Shown: positions 59,453 to 64,000 of the stretch, one piece after another
Layout of the letters: every line of letters begins with the position of its first letter
How positions within the stretch are numbered: position 1 is the first letter of the stretch
Source: an uncultured Lachnospiraceae bacterium
GTDB lineage: Bacteria; Bacillota; Clostridia; Lachnospirales; Lachnospiraceae
Assembly (NCBI GenBank): GCA_910579685.1
Contig: CAJTVN010000010.1
Coordinates: 54,947 to 118,946, forward strand
Length of the DNA: 64,000 nt
Direction: 5' to 3'
Program-made: the position numbers and the translations under genes
Notes under the pieces: generated by a model
Database searches by the model: none
Told to the model about the DNA's origin: nothing
The model's input: the letters and a program-made list of their open reading frames with translations, nothing else

Positions 59453-60211
59453 TCAGAGTCTGACCGAAACACCCTGTTCTCTCAGGTATCTCTTTACCTC
59501 GCAGATCTCCAGCTCCTTATAGTGAAACAGGGACGCCGCAAGGGCGGCCTGCGCTCCTCCCGCAGTAAGCGCCTCGTAAAAATGCTCCCTGCTTCCCGCA
59601 CCGCCGGAGGCGATAACCGGAATGGAAACATTTTCAGACACCATTCTGGTAAGCTCGATATCGTAACCGTTTTTCGTCCCGTCACAGTCCATGCTGGTAA
59701 GAAGGATCTCACCCGCTCCCAGCTTTTCCGCTCGCATGGCCCATTCGATGGCATCCAGTCCCATGTCCACTCTTCCGCCGTTCTTAAAGATATGATAACC
59801 GCCCTCGGGGCTCTTTTTCGCATCAATCGCCACTACCACACACTGGCTTCCAAATTTCTCAGCCGCCTCGCTGATCAGTCCGGGATTCATGATTGCCGCC
59901 GAATTCACGGCCACCTTGTCAGCCCCTTCCCGAAGAATCATCCTGAAATCATCCACGCTGCGAATCCCTCCGCCTACCGTAAACGGAATAAATATGGACT
60001 CCGCCACCTTTCTTACCAGTTTGGCCTTAATATTTCGGGCATCGCTGGAAGCCGTAATATCTAAAAATACCAATTCGTCGGCACCCGCCTCGTCATATTG
60101 CTTTCCAACCTCCACAGGATCGCCTGCATCCCGTAGATTGATAAAATTAGTTCCCTTAACTACCCTTCCGTTATTGACATCCAGACAGGGAATAATTCTC
60201 TTTGTATGCAT
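59453..60211 (-). CDS. hisF: Imidazole glycerol phosphate synthase, cyclase subunit
   Basis: Forms IGP and AICAR from PRFAR and ammonia delivered by HisH, fifth step of histidine synthesis. 252 residues, beta/alpha barrel. Seen: KRIIPCLDVNNGRVVKGTNF with catalytic Asp near residue 11, LDITASSDAR, PFTVGGGIRSVDD, DKVAVNSAA and LTSMDCDGTKNGYD with the second catalytic Asp. The ATG at 60211 comes 2 bases after the hisH stop and its AAGGA overlaps the end of hisH. No other his gene is in the window. Confidence 0.96.
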   Translation of the reverse strand: MHTKRIIPCLDVNNGRVVKGTNFINLRDAGDPVEVGKQYDEAGADELVFLDITASSDARNIKAKLVRKVAESIFIPFTVGGGIRSVDDFRMILREGADKVAVNSAAIMNPGLISEAAEKFGSQCVVVAIDAKKSPEGGYHIFKNGGRVDMGLDAIEWAMRAEKLGAGEILLTSMDCDGTKNGYDIELTRMVSENVSIPVIASGGAGSREHFYEALTAGGAQAALAASLFHYKELEICEVKRYLREQGVSVRL

Positions 60212-60213
60212 AC

Positions 60214-60831
60214 TCAATCCTTTCGCTGAATGGAAATAAAGTTTTTCAGAATCTTAAGCCCCACCCGGGAGCTTTTCTCCGGATGAAACTGACATGCAAA
60301 AATATTTCCCTTCTCCACAGAAGCATGGATCTGCGTGCCGTACACCGTGCTTGCCGTGACGATCTCCTCCTCGGCCGCCCTTAAAAAGTAAGAGTGCACA
60401 AAATACACATAGGAATGTTCCGGAACGCCTTTAAAAAGCCGCCCGCTGTTTGTGAGGGCGATGGAATTCCATCCAATATGAGGAACTTTGACATCCGCAT
60501 GATCCGGGATCCGCAGGATCTCCCCTTTCAAAATTCCAAGCCCCTGTACCCGACCGCTCTCCTCACTCCTCTCGAAAAGAAGCTGCAGTCCGAGACAGAT
60601 GCCCAAAAAGGGGATATTCTCTGCAGCCGCCTGCCTGATCACATCCACAAGACCGTAGTTATGCAGTCTGCCCATTGCGTCTCCGAACGCCCCGACTCCG
60701 GGCAGGATGATCCTTTCGGCGGAAAGGATCGCCTCCTTATCCCTTGTAACCAGAACCTCTTCCCCCAGAGCCAAAAGAGCCTTCTCCACGCTTCTTATGT
60801 TTCCCGCATCATAATCGATGACAGCCGTCAT
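60214..60831 (-). CDS. hisH: Imidazole glycerol phosphate synthase, glutaminase subunit
   Basis: Class I glutamine amidotransferase that supplies ammonia to HisF. 205 residues. Seen: VIDYDAGNIRSVEKAL, LPGVGAFGDAM (oxyanion strand), FLGICLGLQLLFE with the nucleophilic cysteine near residue 80, and FACQFHPEKSSRVGL with the catalytic His and Glu. Starts 4 bases after the upstream membrane-protein gene, with GGAG nine bases before the ATG. Confidence 0.96.
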   Translation of the reverse strand: MTAVIDYDAGNIRSVEKALLALGEEVLVTRDKEAILSAERIILPGVGAFGDAMGRLHNYGLVDVIRQAAAENIPFLGICLGLQLLFERSEESGRVQGLGILKGEILRIPDHADVKVPHIGWNSIALTNSGRLFKGVPEHSYVYFVHSYFLRAAEEEIVTASTVYGTQIHASVEKGNIFACQFHPEKSSRVGLKILKNFISIQRKD

Positions 60832-60835
60832 TCCT

Positions 60836-62647
60836 CTATACTCCTTTATCTATAATATCCTCTTCCTCCGGTAGGATATCCCGCACCCCATCCTCGGGCT
60901 CCTGTGTTTCCTCTGATGGGGAATCCTCAAAACCCGTACCGTTTACAATGTCATAAATCCTTTTGCTGTAGTCCTTATTCTCCTCACAGGCATTAATTTC
61001 AAAAGCCATCTCCTCACTGACGCCGTAATCCAGGTTCAGATGCTCCAGAATCACCTGATAAAGCCGTAAAAGCTCCTCCCCGGCGCCATAGGTATCCGCA
61101 CCGCGCACCTCGGAATATCTGTCAGCTGCCTGCAAAAGGGCGTCCAGCGCACGGGCGGCATCGCCTGCTTCCTTATAATAATTGTAATTATCCAGCTTTC
61201 TCTCGATCTGGAGCACGAGCTCCACCCTCTTAAAGATCTGCTCCTGCTCTTCATCCAGCTTTCTGCCGTAAAGAAGCTGATATGCCTCCTCATAATCGCC
61301 GCTCTCAAACGCATTTTTCGCATCATTTCGTATTGCAAAATTTGTGAGCGCCGTGGTAAGCAGCAGCACGGCGGCCATAATCGTAAGTGAAAACAGAGTG
61401 ACAAGAATCAGATTCATTTTGCCAATCGGTTTTGAAGGCTTCTCTTTTTCCTTTACTTTCTCCACCTTGGGTTTTGGCTCTTTTTTCTTCTTTTCCTTCG
61501 GCTTTTTTTCTTTTTTCTCTTTTTTGTTTTCCTTTTTTGCTTTCTTTTCTTTCTTCTGATCCTTTTTCGCAGGAGCCGACTTCTCCCCTCCCCCCAGCTG
61601 CTTAAAAAGATCCTCGTCACTGTCTTTCCTGACCGGCTTATCTTCCTCTTCTTCCTCTTCCTCGGCAAGCAGAAATTCCAGGAATCGTTTGAAAAGCCCC
61701 GGCTTATCCTGACCGCTGCTTTTCTTATCTTTTTTTGATCCCTTCTCCTTTGTCACATCCTTAAGGCTCACTTCTTTCGGCCTTGAAGCCGGATCCGCCT
61801 GATTCTCCGCACCATCCTCTTCCAAATCTGCGCCTCCGGCAAAATCTATGCTTCCGATATCGGTAAGCCCTTCCTCATCCGGCTCGGATTCCGGATCCTT
61901 CTTTCCCTTTTTCTTCCATGGGAACTGAAACTTTTTCTTTTTTTTGCTTTTGCCTTCCTTCTTCTCCTGCTTCCCATCCTTAATGGAATCCAAAAGCTCG
62001 GACATGTCAACTTTGATTCCCTCGCCGCTGTCAGACTGCTTAAAAAGCTCATTGATTTCGTTCAAATCCTCGTCCGCATCCGCCATCTCATCGATCATCT
62101 GTGTGACATCCACATCCTGGCCGGAATCTGCATCCTGCTCTGCGTTTTGTTCTGTATTCTGCTCTATGTTCGGATCCGTGATCTGTTCTATATCCGCGAT
62201 GGCCGCCGACAGCAGATCGTTCAGTCCCGCTTCCCACGCCTCATCATCCATTTCCGCAGGGGTCACTTCCTCCGCAGCGGGTTCCTCGACAACCGTTTCC
62301 ATCGCTTTCTCTGATGCCTTTGCAATTTCAGCCTCCGCCTCCTGCGGTATCTGCTCCTGCGCTTCTTCCACGGCCTGCTGCACCTCTTGCCCGGCCGGCT
62401 CCTGCATTACCGGCTCGGTCTGCACCTTCTCTTCCTGCATGATCTGTTCCTGCATCTTTTGCCCGGTCTGCGCTTTTTCCTCTTCCTCAGCTGCCTCTGC
62501 CAGAACCGCTTCCTCCAAATCATTGACACCGGAAATTACTTCCTCTATACTGGTTTCCTCCGGAACACTCTCTTCCTCACCCGGTTCCGGATCAAGATCC
62601 ATCAAAGATTTGAGTAATCCGTCTAAATATTCTTCATCTGTAGCCAT
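60836..62647 (-). CDS. Large acidic/lysine-rich single-span membrane protein
   Basis: Not recognised. 603 residues: about 1-215 very acidic, Glu/Gln-rich and repetitive (EQIMQEEKVQTEPVMQEP, QNTEQNAEQDAD); about 215-330 mixed, with LLDSIKDGKQEKK and lysine clusters; GLFKRFLEFLLAEEEEEEEDKP near 320; about 350-405 an extreme Lys/Glu/Pro stretch; one membrane helix about 412-435 (LILVTLFSLTIMAAVLLL); then an external, helical, TPR-like region (NAFESGDYEEAYQLLYGRKL) and an acidic tail. Topology: charged part inside. ATG at 62647 follows AGGTGA. It is co-transcribed with hisH-hisF-ung. Confidence 0.75.
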   Translation of the reverse strand: MATDEEYLDGLLKSLMDLDPEPGEEESVPEETSIEEVISGVNDLEEAVLAEAAEEEEKAQTGQKMQEQIMQEEKVQTEPVMQEPAGQEVQQAVEEAQEQIPQEAEAEIAKASEKAMETVVEEPAAEEVTPAEMDDEAWEAGLNDLLSAAIADIEQITDPNIEQNTEQNAEQDADSGQDVDVTQMIDEMADADEDLNEINELFKQSDSGEGIKVDMSELLDSIKDGKQEKKEGKSKKKKKFQFPWKKKGKKDPESEPDEEGLTDIGSIDFAGGADLEEDGAENQADPASRPKEVSLKDVTKEKGSKKDKKSSGQDKPGLFKRFLEFLLAEEEEEEEDKPVRKDSDEDLFKQLGGGEKSAPAKKDQKKEKKAKKENKKEKKEKKPKEKKKKEPKPKVEKVKEKEKPSKPIGKMNLILVTLFSLTIMAAVLLLTTALTNFAIRNDAKNAFESGDYEEAYQLLYGRKLDEEQEQIFKRVELVLQIERKLDNYNYYKEAGDAARALDALLQAADRYSEVRGADTYGAGEELLRLYQVILEHLNLDYGVSEEMAFEINACEENKDYSKRIYDIVNGTGFEDSPSEETQEPEDGVRDILPEEEDIIDKGV

Positions 62648-62691
62648 TCTTATCACCTGCTTTCGCTTATTTCGTTTACAATTCTAACATA

Positions 62692-63483
62692 TCAGGCCTC
62701 GTTAGACAATCTTTTTAAGAATTCCAGCGGGGAAGCCTCCACCCCCAGGCTTCTTTCTTTAATCTCCTGCGTCACCTGATACAGCCTGCTGTGAACCCGG
62801 TACATAAAAGCTTTCCGGTTAAAATAAACCACTTTCTCAAAAGGCCACCGGATCACTGTGGGAAAACGCATGCCGGCTCCCAGCTCCAGAACACATACTT
62901 TCCTGTTGACGGTTCCCTGGAGCCATTTTCGGTAAAGCTGCCATTCTTCCTGATATCCCTCCTCCGCATAATGGTCTGCCAGAATATTATTAAACACAAG
63001 CTTCCTGCCGCATACAGGACATATGGGTACCGCCGGATCGGCTTCTTTCTGGAAACCGGAAAATATGGCGGCTGTCAGCGCAGCCGCTTCCTCATCCCTG
63101 CAATACAGATCTGTCGTACATTTCTCGCAGCACTGCATTTTTCGGTAATTTCCACAGGGCTCAGCCACTCTGTCCTGCTTAAGTCCTGTCCCACGGATCA
63201 GGCCGTCCATACAGAGCGTAATCACAAAATAATTTTTTCCCTTCAGAAGTTCCGCAAGCTTACAATAGCTTTCTTTCCGCTTAAGGACAGCACCATCCCT
63301 GCACTCTTCATAAAAATGCTTCTCTATAAAAGGAATATAATCTTTTTTGTTTTCACAGTCCGCAAAGGCTTTGGCATACGTTTTATTTCCCGTCATTTCC
63401 TCCCGCCTGATCTCGAACTCCTCCCCTATTCCAACCAGAACAAGCTCTGCATCCGATATCTTCTCTTTCAGCTCTTCTATCAT
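62692..63483 (-). CDS. Degenerate Sir2-like NAD-binding protein
   Basis: 263 residues with the layout of Firmicutes Sir2-family deacylases: Rossmann start ELVLVGIGEEFEI, the middle block NYFVITLCMDGLIRGTGL, then EPCGNYRKMQCCEKC, a second cysteine pair CPVCGRKLVFNN for zinc, and VLELGAGMRFPTVIRWPFEKV. Where active members have a Thr-x-Asn-x-Asp and a catalytic His-Gly, this protein has TLCMDG and PCG, so deacylase activity is doubtful. The family assignment is by pattern memory. ATG at 63483 follows AGGAGG; a 20-codon extension into the leader is not supported. Promoter at 63587-63615 with a leader of about 100 bases. Confidence 0.68.
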   Translation of the reverse strand: MIEELKEKISDAELVLVGIGEEFEIRREEMTGNKTYAKAFADCENKKDYIPFIEKHFYEECRDGAVLKRKESYCKLAELLKGKNYFVITLCMDGLIRGTGLKQDRVAEPCGNYRKMQCCEKCTTDLYCRDEEAAALTAAIFSGFQKEADPAVPICPVCGRKLVFNNILADHYAEEGYQEEWQLYRKWLQGTVNRKVCVLELGAGMRFPTVIRWPFEKVVYFNRKAFMYRVHSRLYQVTQEIKERSLGVEASPLEFLKRLSNEA

Positions 63484-63586
63484 AATCCTCCTCGCTTTCG
63501 GAAAGTCAATACCCCTGCAACAGCCCCCATAATGTGTATGCAAACATGCCCGTTTGGTGCGTTACCCGCAGGAATAACCTGACCAG

Positions 63587-63615
63587 ATTATAACATACAT
63601 GCAATTTGCAGACAA
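63587..63615 (-). promoter_or_regulatory. Promoter of the Sir2-like gene (TTGTCT-17-TATAAT)
   Basis: TTGTCT at 63610-63615 and TATAAT at 63587-63592 on the minus strand, spacer 17, directly after the rRNA terminator. Confidence 0.7.
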
Positions 63616-63618
63616 CAG

Positions 63619-63642
63619 AAAAAAAGCAGCAATATACTGCTT
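63619..63642 (-). terminator. Terminator of the rRNA operon
   Basis: AAGCAG pairs with CTGCTT around a seven-base loop, followed by seven T on the minus strand (counting the arm), about 65 bases past the 23S end. Confidence 0.78.
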
Positions 63643-63706
63643 TTCTGCTAATTAATTATTGTCATACCCTCAAAACCGAACACCGAAACGCCGCACACTC
63701 TCTCCC

Positions 63707-64000
<294 letters not shown>

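Noticed and set aside
61440..61560. T/C-rich repetitive tract that at first looked like a simple-sequence repeat
   Set aside because: It is the coding sequence of the Lys/Glu-rich stretch of the 603-residue membrane protein.

Overview
The window looks like a chromosomal segment of a gut-type Lachnospiraceae (Clostridia): low-redundancy Gram-positive gene order, strong AGGAGG-type ribosome sites, Gram-positive lipoprotein signals, TTGACA/TATAAT promoters and a moderate base composition. This placement is inference from gene order and protein character; no search was run.

Layout. 1-8,900: a conserved housekeeping block on the minus strand, read pta, ackA, yceD, rpmF (59 codons), plsX, acpP, rnc, smc, ftsY (only its start is present). 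tmcAL is divergent on the plus strand. 8,900-9,270 holds a cre-like site, the pta promoter and an unexplained inverted-repeat element.

10,500-32,400: a pectin / galacturonate utilisation locus: pectin methylesterase, a TIM-barrel isomerase-like protein, GH28 polygalacturonase, a GH88/105-like hydrolase, uxaA, uxaB, a LacI regulator, uxaC, a MATE transporter, an ankyrin-GH43 fusion, a second GH43, a rhamnogalacturonan acetylesterase, an ABC sugar importer (two permeases and a lipoprotein) and a beta-lactamase-fold serine hydrolase. None of the enzymes has a signal peptide, so the picture is import of pectic oligomers and cytoplasmic breakdown to galacturonate, tagaturonate, altronate and 2-keto-3-deoxygluconate. 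Palindromes of the form TGTAAN4TTACA sit just downstream of the promoters of uxaB, lacI and the ABC importer.

32,400-44,700: a seven-gene minus-strand operon that I do not recognise as a described system: three large lipoproteins, each with a non-SBP (propeller-like) N-terminal half joined to a sugar-binding-protein half, two sugar ABC permeases, a HlyD-type adaptor with a long coiled coil and a two-helix MacB-core-like protein, with no ATPase gene. This is the best candidate for a new system.

44,700-51,000: housekeeping block, read zinc-finger membrane protein, polA, coaE, MBL hydrolase, ACT protein, UPF0210. 51,000-56,300: amino-sugar block: a LicT/BglG antiterminator with its RNA target and overlapping terminator, EIIA, EIIBC, then nagB and nagA from a separate promoter. 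56,400-63,500: tRNA-Leu(CAA), lysA with a TrmB-type regulator, ung, hisF, hisH, a large lysine-rich membrane protein and a degenerate Sir2-like protein. 63,707-64,000: the 3' end of a 23S rRNA gene, minus strand, strikingly GC-rich and without a 5S gene after it.
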